Below are positions 29,846-39,737 of a stretch of 64,000 nt of DNA, piece after piece. The notes beneath the pieces are model-generated. The model saw nothing but the letters and a program-made list of their open reading frames with translations. It was not told the origin of the DNA and did not search any database. Every line of letters begins with the position of its first letter. The first letter of the stretch is position 1. This DNA is from Rhizobium sp. Root1220 (GTDB lineage Bacteria > Pseudomonadota > Alphaproteobacteria > Rhizobiales > Rhizobiaceae): the NCBI RefSeq assembly GCF_001426265.1, contig NZ_LMDG01000023.1, positions 335,826 through 399,825 of the forward strand, read 5' to 3'. The translations under genes were made by a program, and so were the position numbers.

Positions 29846-29939
29846 AGAAGCAAGAGGCTTCTCTTGTGATTTCTGGGGGAAATCAAAACGAATTCAAGAA
29901 TTTAAATCAGGCGCCCGCCGGAAGCCAGATTCTTGAATT
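29846..29939 (+). promoter_or_regulatory. Structured leader of the atp operon
   Basis: The 254-base gap before atpH holds two mutually exclusive small hairpins: AGAAGC/GCTTCT at 29846-29862 and CAAGAG/CTCTTG at 29851-29866. An 11-bp perfect inverted repeat follows, AATTCAAGAAT (29891-29901) and ATTCTTGAATT (29929-29939), loop 27, ending 16 bases before the atpH GTG. If transcribed they would form a leader able to switch. The transcription start is unknown. Confidence 0.4.
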
Positions 29940-29955
29940 GAAATCAGGGAAAATT

Positions 29956-30522
29956 GTGCCAGTGGCAGACACATCCCAGCTTACATCTGGTGTTGCAGAA
30001 CGATATGCCTCGTCGCTGTTCGAGTTGGCGATCGAAGAGAATGCCGTCGCGACCGTGACCGCGGATCTCGACCGTTTTCAGGCGATGCTGGATGAGAGCG
30101 ACGATCTGAGACGTTTCGTTTCGAGCCCCGTTTTTACCGCGGACGATCAGTTCAATGCTATCGTCGCGATCTGCGAGAAGGCCGGCATCAGCGGCTTCTT
30201 CGCAAACTTCTTGAAGGTCGTGGCGCGTAATCGCCGCCTCTTTGCCGTTCCCGGCATGATCAGGGCCTTCCGCATCATCGCTGCAAACCAGCGTGGCGAA
30301 ATCTCTGCCGAGGTGACCTCGGCCCATGCGCTGACTGCGGCGCAGGAAACTGAATTGAAGGCGGCGCTGAAGGGCGTCACCGGCAAAGACGTGGCGGTTG
30401 CCGTCACGGTTGACCCGTCAATTCTTGGTGGTCTGATCGTGAAGGTCGGGTCCCGTCAGATTGATACGTCTCTTCGTACCAAACTCTCTACCCTTAAGCT
30501 TGCACTGAAAGAGGTTGGCTGA
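29956..30522 (+). CDS. atpH: ATP synthase subunit delta
   Basis: Delta (OSCP-like) subunit linking F1 to the peripheral stalk. I start at GTG 29956, giving 188 residues that begin (M)[21 protein letters not shown], as in related rhizobial AtpH; AGGGA lies 6 bases upstream. The frame is open to 29866, but that would add 30 family-unlike residues encoded by the hairpin region. C-terminal [21 protein letters not shown] is typical. First gene of atpHAGDC; it overlaps atpA by one base (TGATG). Confidence 0.95.
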   Translation: MPVADTSQLTSGVAERYASSLFELAIEENAVATVTADLDRFQAMLDESDDLRRFVSSPVFTADDQFNAIVAICEKAGISGFFANFLKVVARNRRLFAVPGMIRAFRIIAANQRGEISAEVTSAHALTAAQETELKAALKGVTGKDVAVAVTVDPSILGGLIVKVGSRQIDTSLRTKLSTLKLALKEVG

Positions 30523-32051
30523 TGGATATCCGCGCCGCGGAAATTTCCGCAATTCTCAAAGACCAGATTAAAAATTTCGGCAAAGAGGCAGAAGTCTCGG
30601 AAGTCGGTCAGGTGCTCTCCGTCGGAGACGGTATTGCTCGCGTTTACGGTCTGGACAATGTCCAGGCCGGCGAGATGGTCGAATTCCCCGGCGGCATCCG
30701 CGGCATGGCGATGAACCTCGAATCCGACAACGTCGGCGTGGTCATCTTCGGCTCGGAACGCGGGATCAAGGAAGGCGACACCGTCAAGCGGACCGGCGCA
30801 ATCGTTGACGTTCCGGTTGGTCCGGAACTGCTCGGTCGCGTGGTTGACGCTCTCGGCAACCCGATCGACGGCAAGGGCCCGATCAATGCAACGCGTCGTT
30901 CGCGCGTTGACATCAAGGCTCCCGGCATCATTCCTCGCAAGTCGGTGCATGAGCCGATGTCGACCGGCCTCAAGGCCATCGATGCGCTCATCCCTGTCGG
31001 TCGTGGCCAGCGCGAGCTCGTCATTGGCGACCGCCAGACCGGCAAGACCGCGATCATTCTCGACGCGATCCTGAACCAGAAGGCTATCCACGACAATGGT
31101 CCGGACGGCGAGAAGCTGTACTGCGTCTATGTCGCTATCGGCCAGAAGCGCTCGACCGTTGCGCAGTTCGTCAAGGTTCTCGAAGAACGTGGTGCTCTGA
31201 AGTACTCGATTATCGTTGCCGCGACGGCTTCCGATCCCGCTCCTATGCAGTACCTGGCACCGTTTGCCGGCTGCACGATGGGCGAATACTTCCGCGATAA
31301 CGGCCAGCACGCGCTGATCGGTTATGACGACCTGTCCAAGCAGGCTGTTGCCTACCGTCAGATGTCGCTGCTACTGCGCCGCCCGCCGGGCCGCGAAGCC
31401 TATCCGGGCGACGTTTTCTACCTGCACTCGCGTCTCCTCGAGCGCGCTGCGAAGATGAACGACGAAAAGGGCGCTGGCTCGCTGACCGCTTTGCCGGTCA
31501 TCGAAACGCAGGGCAACGACGTTTCGGCGTTCATTCCGACCAACGTGATCTCGATCACCGACGGCCAGATCTTCCTCGAAACCGACCTGTTCTATCAGGG
31601 TATCCGTCCGGCTGTTAACGTCGGTCTGTCGGTTTCGCGCGTTGGTTCGGCTGCTCAGGTCAAGGCCATGAAGCAGGTTGCCGGCTCGATCAAGGGGGAA
31701 CTCGCCCAGTATCGCGAAATGGCCGCCTTCGCCCAGTTCGGCTCCGACCTCGATGCTTCGACGCAGCGCCTGCTGAATCGCGGTGCACGCCTGACCGAAC
31801 TCCTGAAGCAGCCGCAATTCTCGCCGCTGAAGACGGAAGAGCAGGTCGCGGTGATCTTCGCCGGCGTCAACGGCTACCTCGACAAGATCGCTGTCGGCCA
31901 GGTTGGCAAGTTCGAACAGGGCCTGCTGTCGTACCTCCGCTCTGAAGGTTCGGCCATCCTCGACACGATCCGCACGGAAAAGGCAATCAGCGATGATACG
32001 AAGGGCAAGCTTACGGCTGCCGTCGATAACTTCGCCAAGTCTTTCGCCTGA
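30522..32051 (+). CDS. atpA: ATP synthase subunit alpha
   Basis: Non-catalytic nucleotide-binding subunit of F1, 509 residues. The N-terminal [20 protein letters not shown] is typical. The P-loop is [10 protein letters not shown], followed by [14 protein letters not shown] and [34 protein letters not shown] sequence. The start shares one base with the atpH stop, so translation is coupled. F0 genes (atpB, atpE, atpF) are absent here, as expected from the split F1/F0 operons of alphaproteobacteria. Confidence 0.98.
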   Translation: MDIRAAEISAILKDQIKNFGKEAEVSEVGQVLSVGDGIARVYGLDNVQAGEMVEFPGGIRGMAMNLESDNVGVVIFGSERGIKEGDTVKRTGAIVDVPVGPELLGRVVDALGNPIDGKGPINATRRSRVDIKAPGIIPRKSVHEPMSTGLKAIDALIPVGRGQRELVIGDRQTGKTAIILDAILNQKAIHDNGPDGEKLYCVYVAIGQKRSTVAQFVKVLEERGALKYSIIVAATASDPAPMQYLAPFAGCTMGEYFRDNGQHALIGYDDLSKQAVAYRQMSLLLRRPPGREAYPGDVFYLHSRLLERAAKMNDEKGAGSLTALPVIETQGNDVSAFIPTNVISITDGQIFLETDLFYQGIRPAVNVGLSVSRVGSAAQVKAMKQVAGSIKGELAQYREMAAFAQFGSDLDASTQRLLNRGARLTELLKQPQFSPLKTEEQVAVIFAGVNGYLDKIAVGQVGKFEQGLLSYLRSEGSAILDTIRTEKAISDDTKGKLTAAVDNFAKSFA

Positions 32052-32077
32052 TCGGACCCATTTAGGACGGATAACGG

Positions 32078-34433
<2,356 letters not shown>

Positions 34434-34434
<1 letters not shown>

Positions 34435-34673
34435 TGAGCGACGCTCATACCGAGATTTTCTGCTGCGACGCCCTTCGGGCCGTCGCAGTGGAGCTTCCCG
34501 ACCCCGCAGCGCCGACGATCTATGTATCGGACAGTGGCGTGACGATGGTGGTGGTTGGGTTGCTCCAGACCGAAGACGGTCTTGGGTATCTCGATCAGGC
34601 GATACAGCACTGCCCGTTCTGCGGGACCAAACTGCAAGATGCAGAGGCCATAGCCGAGAAGGTAAGTCACTGA
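34434..34673 (+). CDS. Small CPFCG-motif protein encoded between atpD and atpC
   Basis: A 79-residue acidic protein of unknown function. It has a Cys-Cys pair at residues 10-11, a hydrophobic centre (GVTMVVVGLL) and a C-terminal HCPFCGTKL (H59, C60, C63), which looks like half of a zinc ribbon or a rubredoxin-type knuckle. Its ATG overlaps the atpD stop and its TGA overlaps the atpC ATG, each as TGATG, so translation is probably coupled at both ends. That favours a real gene. Codon use resembles its neighbours. It may bind metal or assist F1 assembly, but that is a guess from position. Confidence 0.7.
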
Positions 34674-35080
34674 TGGCTGACAATTTCAATTTTGAACTCG
34701 TATCTCCGGAGCGCCTGCTCCTGTCGGAGATGGTGACAGAAGTTGTCATTCCGGCAACCGAGGGCGAGATGACGGTCATGGCACACCATGCGCCGACGAT
34801 GACCACCATCAAACCGGGTATCGTCAGCGTGCGATCCGCGAACGGTACGAAGCAGGATTTCGTGGTTTTCGGCGGATTTGCCGATATTCTTCCGACAGGT
34901 TGCACCTTGCTGGCCGAATCAGCCGTTCTGGTTGCTGATCTCAGCAAGGACGAGCTGACGCGCCGTATCGAAGTTGCCAAGCAGGAGCTTGATGACACCG
35001 AGCATCACGAGCACAAGTCCAAGCTCGAGCATTTCATCATGGAGATGACCCACCTGCGCGGCGTTGTCCAGCAGGATTGA
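34673..35080 (+). CDS. atpC: ATP synthase subunit epsilon
   Basis: Regulatory subunit of the F1 rotor. I start at 34673, giving 135 residues that begin MADNFNFELVSPERLLLS; the N-terminal beta barrel shows VIPATEGEMTVMAHHAPT, and the helical C-terminus includes KDELTRRIEVAKQEL. AAGG lies upstream and the ATG overlaps the stop of the 79-codon gene. An open frame extends to 34379 within atpD but is not family-like. Last gene of the operon, followed by a strong terminator. Confidence 0.96.
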   Translation: MADNFNFELVSPERLLLSEMVTEVVIPATEGEMTVMAHHAPTMTTIKPGIVSVRSANGTKQDFVVFGGFADILPTGCTLLAESAVLVADLSKDELTRRIEVAKQELDDTEHHEHKSKLEHFIMEMTHLRGVVQQD

Positions 35081-35106
35081 TGCGGGGCTACCTATCCGAA
35101 TTCCGA

Positions 35107-35129
35107 AGCGGCCGCGAGGCCGCTTTTTT
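35107..35129 (+). terminator. Terminator of the atp operon
   Basis: A 7-bp stem AGCGGCC/GGCCGCT with a GCGA tetraloop at 35107-35124, followed by five more T. It lies 27 bases after the atpC stop and is a textbook intrinsic terminator. Confidence 0.9.
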
Positions 35130-35356
35130 CGTTTCGGGTGCCTCCTCGTTGCTCGCGTCCAGCGCAATTCGCCATTGCCCAGCTTCGCCCGTTCCCTCGC
35201 CTTGCGGGATCGGTTGACGGACTGGACCGGTTGTGGTTGCCTTTCGGTAGAAAGCTGCCCGTCGCGAAATCATACGGTCGGCTGGCGGCCGGCATTGCTG
35301 CCTCATATCATGTGCGGACGCCGCATCCGCGGATTGGCAAGGCCGAGGAGGGCTGC

Positions 35357-36127
35357 GTGTTTAACCCAAAGCTGTTTGAAAATCATAACGTGGTTGTCAC
35401 GGGCGCAAGCCGGGGCATCGGCCTCGAGGTTGCGCGGCAGTTCCTCGATTGCGGCGCAAGAGTGGCGGTTCACATCGGCCGCAGCGCGGACCGGGCGCTG
35501 CCTGACTTCCTGCTCACGGCGGTAGAGGACCGCCGCGCTTTCCTAATCGCTGCGGATTTCGCCACGTCGGCTGGCACCCGGCAACTCGCCGACAAGGTGT
35601 TGGGCAATTTCGAGCGGGTGCATGTGCTCGTCAACAACGCCGGGACGATGATTGGCCGCTTTCCGGCCGACGCGCTAACCGATGAACAGTATGAAGCCAT
35701 CGTGCAACTCAACCAGACTTCCGTGGTCGAGGTGACGCGGGCTCTACTGCCGGCCTTGCGTGCGGCGCAGGGAGCCGCGATCGTCAACACGGTTTCGATT
35801 TCCGCGCTGACCGGAGGGAGCCCGGGGTCGGCTGTCTATTCAGCGTCCAAGGCGTTCGTCGCCACCTATTCGAAGGCGTTGGCGAGGGAGCTCGCCCCGG
35901 ACGGAATCCGTGTCAATTGCGTTTCGCCGGGGACAATCGAGACGGATTTCCACCAGCGTTATTCATCGCCGGAAAAACTGGAGCAGACTCGCAAGAGTAT
36001 TCCTCTCCAGAGACTGGGAACAGCCGAGGACTGCGCGCCGACATATCTGTTCCTCGCTGCGCCTTTGCTTTCAGGATACATTACGGGGCAAGTATTGGAG
36101 ATCAACGGTGGCCAACTGATCTGCTGA
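35357..36127 (+). CDS. SDR-family oxidoreductase
   Basis: Short-chain dehydrogenase of 256 residues. VVTGASRGIGLEVARQF lies near the N-terminus, then VNNAGTM, NTVSISALTGGSPG and the active-site YSASKAFVATYSK, with INGGQLIC at the end. I start at GTG 35357 because AGGAGG lies 6 bases upstream; the frame stays open to 35138, but that region is the atp terminator flank. Substrate unknown. The stop codon lies in a weak hairpin (CTGC/GCAG) followed by seven T at 36139-36145, a possible terminator. The ArsR and LysR genes follow on the same strand. Confidence 0.85.
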   Translation: MFNPKLFENHNVVVTGASRGIGLEVARQFLDCGARVAVHIGRSADRALPDFLLTAVEDRRAFLIAADFATSAGTRQLADKVLGNFERVHVLVNNAGTMIGRFPADALTDEQYEAIVQLNQTSVVEVTRALLPALRAAQGAAIVNTVSISALTGGSPGSAVYSASKAFVATYSKALARELAPDGIRVNCVSPGTIETDFHQRYSSPEKLEQTRKSIPLQRLGTAEDCAPTYLFLAAPLLSGYITGQVLEINGGQLIC

Positions 36128-36232
36128 TCGGCAGGGACTTTTTTTGGCATTTTGGGAGATCCAAACGGCCATGCGGTGCGAATATGTTAATGTACACTTT
36201 ATTCATGCCGTTTATACAATCAGAGATACATA

Positions 36233-36574
36233 ATGCACTTGCCTACACCTCGGTCGGGTACGGCCGACCAGAATTTGCAGACACTGTCTGCCAAGGCGCG
36301 AGACGCGAGCAGCTTTCTCAAGGCGATAGCCCATCATTCGAGGCTGCTCATACTCCACCTTCTATCCGACGAGGAAAAGACAGTGGGGCAGCTCGAAGAG
36401 AGCCTTGGTATCCAGCAGGCCATGGTATCGCAGCAATTGGCGCGTCTCCGAATGGAAGGCCTTGTGTCCAGCCGTCGTGAGGGCCGGCAAATCTACTATC
36501 GCGTCACCCGGCCCGACATCGTCATCTTCCTGCGTTCGCTTTTCGATCAATTTCCCGAGCCGCACGAAAGCTGA
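36233..36574 (+). CDS. ArsR-family transcriptional regulator
   Basis: A 113-residue winged-helix repressor-type protein. DASSFLKAIAHHSRLLILHLL forms the first helices, then VGQLEESLGIQQAMVSQQLARLRMEGLV as the HTH and SRREGRQIYYRV as the wing. It contains no cysteine at all, so neither the ELCVCD-type metal site nor the two-cysteine redox switch of BigR-like relatives is possible. The signal must be something else. It lies 68 bases before the LysR regulator gene. Its targets are unknown; the upstream AT-rich stretch (around 36180-36230) probably holds its promoter. Confidence 0.85.
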   Translation: MHLPTPRSGTADQNLQTLSAKARDASSFLKAIAHHSRLLILHLLSDEEKTVGQLEESLGIQQAMVSQQLARLRMEGLVSSRREGRQIYYRVTRPDIVIFLRSLFDQFPEPHES

Positions 36575-36642
36575 CACTCGGACTTGCGGCGCGTCGGCGT
36601 CAACGCGAAGATGACCCGTGGCCGAAAGCGGCGGGAGGTCGA

Positions 36643-37539
36643 ATGATCGACAAGCTTGAATTCTTTATTGCGCTTGCCAACGAAAAGCACTTCGGGCGTG
36701 CCGCCGAGGAATGTGGCATTTCGCAGCCGACGCTATCGGCCGCGATCCGACAGCTGGAGGACCAGCTTGGCGTCATGCTCGTAAGCCGCGGCTCCCGCTT
36801 CCAGGGACTGACGCCCGAAGGGCAGCGGGTTCTGGAATGGGCGCGACGGATCGTCGGCGACGCCCGGACGATGCGCGAGGAGATGCGGGCGGCGCGCAAC
36901 GGATTGTCCGGCCACATCAGGATTGCGGCAATCCCGACCGCCCTGGCGATGCTGCCGCGCATCACCGCACCCTTCCAGGAGCGGCATCCCGACGTCACAT
37001 TCTCGATCGTTTCCCGAAATTCCCTGCAGGTACTGAGCATGCTCGAGAATCTGGAGATCGATGCTGGAATCACCTACCTGGAGAATGAGCCGCTTGGACG
37101 CGTTACCAGCGTACCGCTCTATGCGGAGCACTATAACCTCATTACCGCGGCCGGAAGCCCGCTTTCCGATCGCGACAGTGTTACCTGGAAGGAAGTCGGC
37201 GATCTTCGGCTTTGTCTATTGACCGCAGACATGCAGAACCGCCGCATTATCAATCAACTTCTTGCCGAAGCAGGCGGAACGGCTCATCCGACACTCGAAT
37301 CAAATTCGATGATCGTGCTGTTTTCGCATGTCAGAACGGGGCGCTGGGCCAGCATCATGCCGCGCATCATAGCGAAATCGTTTGGCTTTCCTGCCGAGAT
37401 CCGTATGATTCCAATCATTGAGCCACAGGCACACCACCTTGTCGGTCTGGTTGCGACGCATCGCGAGCCCTTCACGCCGCTGGTGTCGGCGCTGTTGCAC
37501 GAGGCTCGTATCCTCTCGGACGAGCCGGATAGTCAATAG
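36643..37539 (+). CDS. LysR-family transcriptional regulator (putative formate dehydrogenase regulator)
   Basis: A 298-residue LysR protein. The HTH is at about 1-60 (FFIALANEKHFGRAAEECGISQPTLSAAIRQLE-like), followed by a linker helix and a substrate-binding domain from about 90. It lies directly upstream of fdsG on the same strand with a 161-base gap. LysR genes beside fds operons (FdsR) are known in other proteobacteria, so control of the formate dehydrogenase is likely. Being on the same strand, unlike the usual divergent layout, is slightly unusual. Confidence 0.85.
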   Translation: MIDKLEFFIALANEKHFGRAAEECGISQPTLSAAIRQLEDQLGVMLVSRGSRFQGLTPEGQRVLEWARRIVGDARTMREEMRAARNGLSGHIRIAAIPTALAMLPRITAPFQERHPDVTFSIVSRNSLQVLSMLENLEIDAGITYLENEPLGRVTSVPLYAEHYNLITAAGSPLSDRDSVTWKEVGDLRLCLLTADMQNRRIINQLLAEAGGTAHPTLESNSMIVLFSHVRTGRWASIMPRIIAKSFGFPAEIRMIPIIEPQAHHLVGLVATHREPFTPLVSALLHEARILSDEPDSQ

Positions 37540-37700
37540 AAATTTCCTATCGAGTGACGGAACAGCCATATTGATCGCCGCGCGTTTCCCTGAGAAGGTT
37601 GCACTGAACGGACGTTAGCAGTTTCGTCGGCTACAGGCCTCAGCAGAAAGCCCGCCCGAGCATGCCACTATCGTCGTTGCAGGTCTCGGGAGGACCGCTA

Positions 37701-38180
37701 ATGAACATTCTTGTCGCCAAGGGCGATATCTCGATGCGTACGCGCGCGATCATCGACAATCTCAAAGCGCTAGAAGGCCCGTTGCTGCCGATCCTGCACG
37801 GGATTCAGGACGAGTTTGGCTACGTGCCGCAGGAGGCGCTTCCTGTCATTGCCGACGAACTCAACCTGTCGCGCGCCGAGGTGCATGGCGTCGTCAGCTT
37901 CTACCACGATTATCGCGATCATCCCGCCGGGCGGCATGTCCTGAAGCTCTGTCGGGCCGAATCCTGCCAGGCGATGGGTGGGGACGCGCTTGCCGAGCGG
38001 GTCAAGACGATGCTCGGCGTGGACTGGCACGGAACGACGCCCGATGGGGCAATCACCCTCGAACCTGTCTTCTGTCTCGGGCTCTGTTCGTGCTCGCCGT
38101 CCGCAATGATGGACGGCGAGGTGCACGGCCGGGTGGATGCCGCCGATCTCGCGGAGCTGATCTCGGAGGCACGTCGATGA
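37701..38180 (+). CDS. fdsG: NAD-dependent formate dehydrogenase subunit gamma
   Basis: NuoE-like subunit of the soluble Mo-containing formate dehydrogenase. The 159 residues carry a [2Fe-2S] site with C84 and C89 (CRAESC) and C125 and C129 (CLGLC). The thioredoxin-like fold is preceded by HGIQDEFGYVP and GVVSFYHDYRDHP. I start at 37701, with GGGAGGA upstream. Its stop overlaps fdsB (ATGA). First gene of fdsGBACD. Confidence 0.95.
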   Translation: MNILVAKGDISMRTRAIIDNLKALEGPLLPILHGIQDEFGYVPQEALPVIADELNLSRAEVHGVVSFYHDYRDHPAGRHVLKLCRAESCQAMGGDALAERVKTMLGVDWHGTTPDGAITLEPVFCLGLCSCSPSAMMDGEVHGRVDAADLAELISEARR

Positions 38181-39733
38181 CCGTCAGGATCTATGTTCCG
38201 CGCGATGCCGCAGCGCTGTCGGTTGGGGCCGAAAACGTGGTGAAGGCAATCGCCCAGGAGATTGTCGCTCGCGGTCTCGATGCGAAGGTCGTGCGCAACG
38301 GCTCGCGCGGAATGCACTGGCTGGAGCCGCTTGTCGAGGTTGAGGTGGCAGGAAAACGGATAGGCTACGGGCCTGTCAGGGTGAGGGATGTCGCGGCGCT
38401 TTTCGATGCGGGATTGATCTCGGGCGGCACCCATCCGCTCTGTCTCGGCGAAGTTGAGGAACTGCCGTTCCTCAAGCGGCAGACGCGCCTGACGTTTGCC
38501 CGTTGCGGCGTTATCGATCCGTTGTCTCTTGACGATTACGAAGCGCATGGCGGCCTTGCCGGCATGCGTCGCGCCCTTTCCATGCAGCCGACCGACATCG
38601 TCGGGCAGGTGACCGAGTCCGGCCTACGCGGCCGCGGCGGCGCCGGTTTTCCGACCGGTATCAAGTGGAAGACGGTGCTCGATGCGCCGGGAGCACGCAA
38701 GTACATCGTCTGCAACGCCGATGAGGGTGACAGCGGCACCTTTGCCGACCGGATGATCATGGAGGGCGATCCCTTCGTTCTGATCGAGGGCATGGTGATC
38801 GCGGGCCTCGCGACCGGCGCAAGCAAGGGCTTCGTCTATATACGATCCGAGTATCCGCATGCTATTGCGGCTATGAACAGCGCGATCAATATCGCGCGAA
38901 CTGCCGGAATACTTGGGCCGTCCGTTCTCGGCTCGGGCAAGGCTTTCGACATGGAGGTGCGCACGGGTGCGGGCGCCTATGTCTGCGGCGAAGAGACGGC
39001 GCTTCTGAACAGTCTCGAAGGCAAGCGCGGCATCGTGCGTGCCAAGCCGCCGCTGCCGGCCCACGAGGGTCTCTTCGATTGTCCGACCGTCATCAACAAC
39101 GTCATTTCACTCGCCTCCGTGCCAGTGATCATGGACCGGGGATCGGCCTACTATCGCGACTTCGGCGTGGGCCGGTCGCGGGGGACAATCCCGATCCAGA
39201 TTGCCGGTAATGTGAAGCATGGTGGTCTTTTTGAAACGGCATTCGGCATTACGCTCGGCGAACTGGTCGATGATATTGCCGGCGGAACCGCATCCGGGCA
39301 GCCGGTGAAGGCGGTTCAGGTCGGTGGGCCGCTCGGCGCCTACTTCCCACGCTCGCTGTTCGACACGCCATTCGACTACGAAGCTTTCGCGGCCAAGGAT
39401 GGATTGATCGGTCACGCCGGCATCGTCGTTTTCGACGAGACGGCCGACATGCTCAAGCAGGCGCGGTTCGCGATGGAGTTCTGTGCCGTCGAAAGCTGCG
39501 GCAAGTGCACACCTTGTCGGATCGGCTCGACGCGCGGCGTCGAGACGGCGGACAAGATCGCGCGCGGCATCGAGCCTGAGAAGAACCGCGTGCTGCTCGC
39601 CGATCTCTGCAACACCATGAAGTTCGGGTCGCTCTGTGCGCTTGGGGGCTTTACGCCCTATCCCGTCATGAGCGCCATGACGCATTTCCCCGAGGATTTC
39701 GTTCCCACACCTCTTATCGAAGCGGCGGAGTAA
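38177..39733 (+). CDS. fdsB: NAD-dependent formate dehydrogenase subunit beta
   Basis: Diaphorase subunit that passes electrons from the iron-sulfur chain through FMN to NAD. The 518 residues begin with a thioredoxin-like domain, then the NuoF-like NADH/FMN domain with GLRGRGGAGFPTG (152-161) and CNADEGDSGTFADR. The C-terminal [4Fe-4S] ligands are C441, C444, C447 (SCGKCTPCRIG) and C487. Start overlaps fdsG by 4 bases. Confidence 0.96.
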   Translation: MTVRIYVPRDAAALSVGAENVVKAIAQEIVARGLDAKVVRNGSRGMHWLEPLVEVEVAGKRIGYGPVRVRDVAALFDAGLISGGTHPLCLGEVEELPFLKRQTRLTFARCGVIDPLSLDDYEAHGGLAGMRRALSMQPTDIVGQVTESGLRGRGGAGFPTGIKWKTVLDAPGARKYIVCNADEGDSGTFADRMIMEGDPFVLIEGMVIAGLATGASKGFVYIRSEYPHAIAAMNSAINIARTAGILGPSVLGSGKAFDMEVRTGAGAYVCGEETALLNSLEGKRGIVRAKPPLPAHEGLFDCPTVINNVISLASVPVIMDRGSAYYRDFGVGRSRGTIPIQIAGNVKHGGLFETAFGITLGELVDDIAGGTASGQPVKAVQVGGPLGAYFPRSLFDTPFDYEAFAAKDGLIGHAGIVVFDETADMLKQARFAMEFCAVESCGKCTPCRIGSTRGVETADKIARGIEPEKNRVLLADLCNTMKFGSLCALGGFTPYPVMSAMTHFPEDFVPTPLIEAAE

Positions 39734-39737
39734 GACC

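Noticed and set aside
36121..36145. Short stem overlapping the SDR stop followed by seven T
   Set aside because: The stem is only four or five pairs; kept as a remark in the SDR entry rather than a separate terminator.
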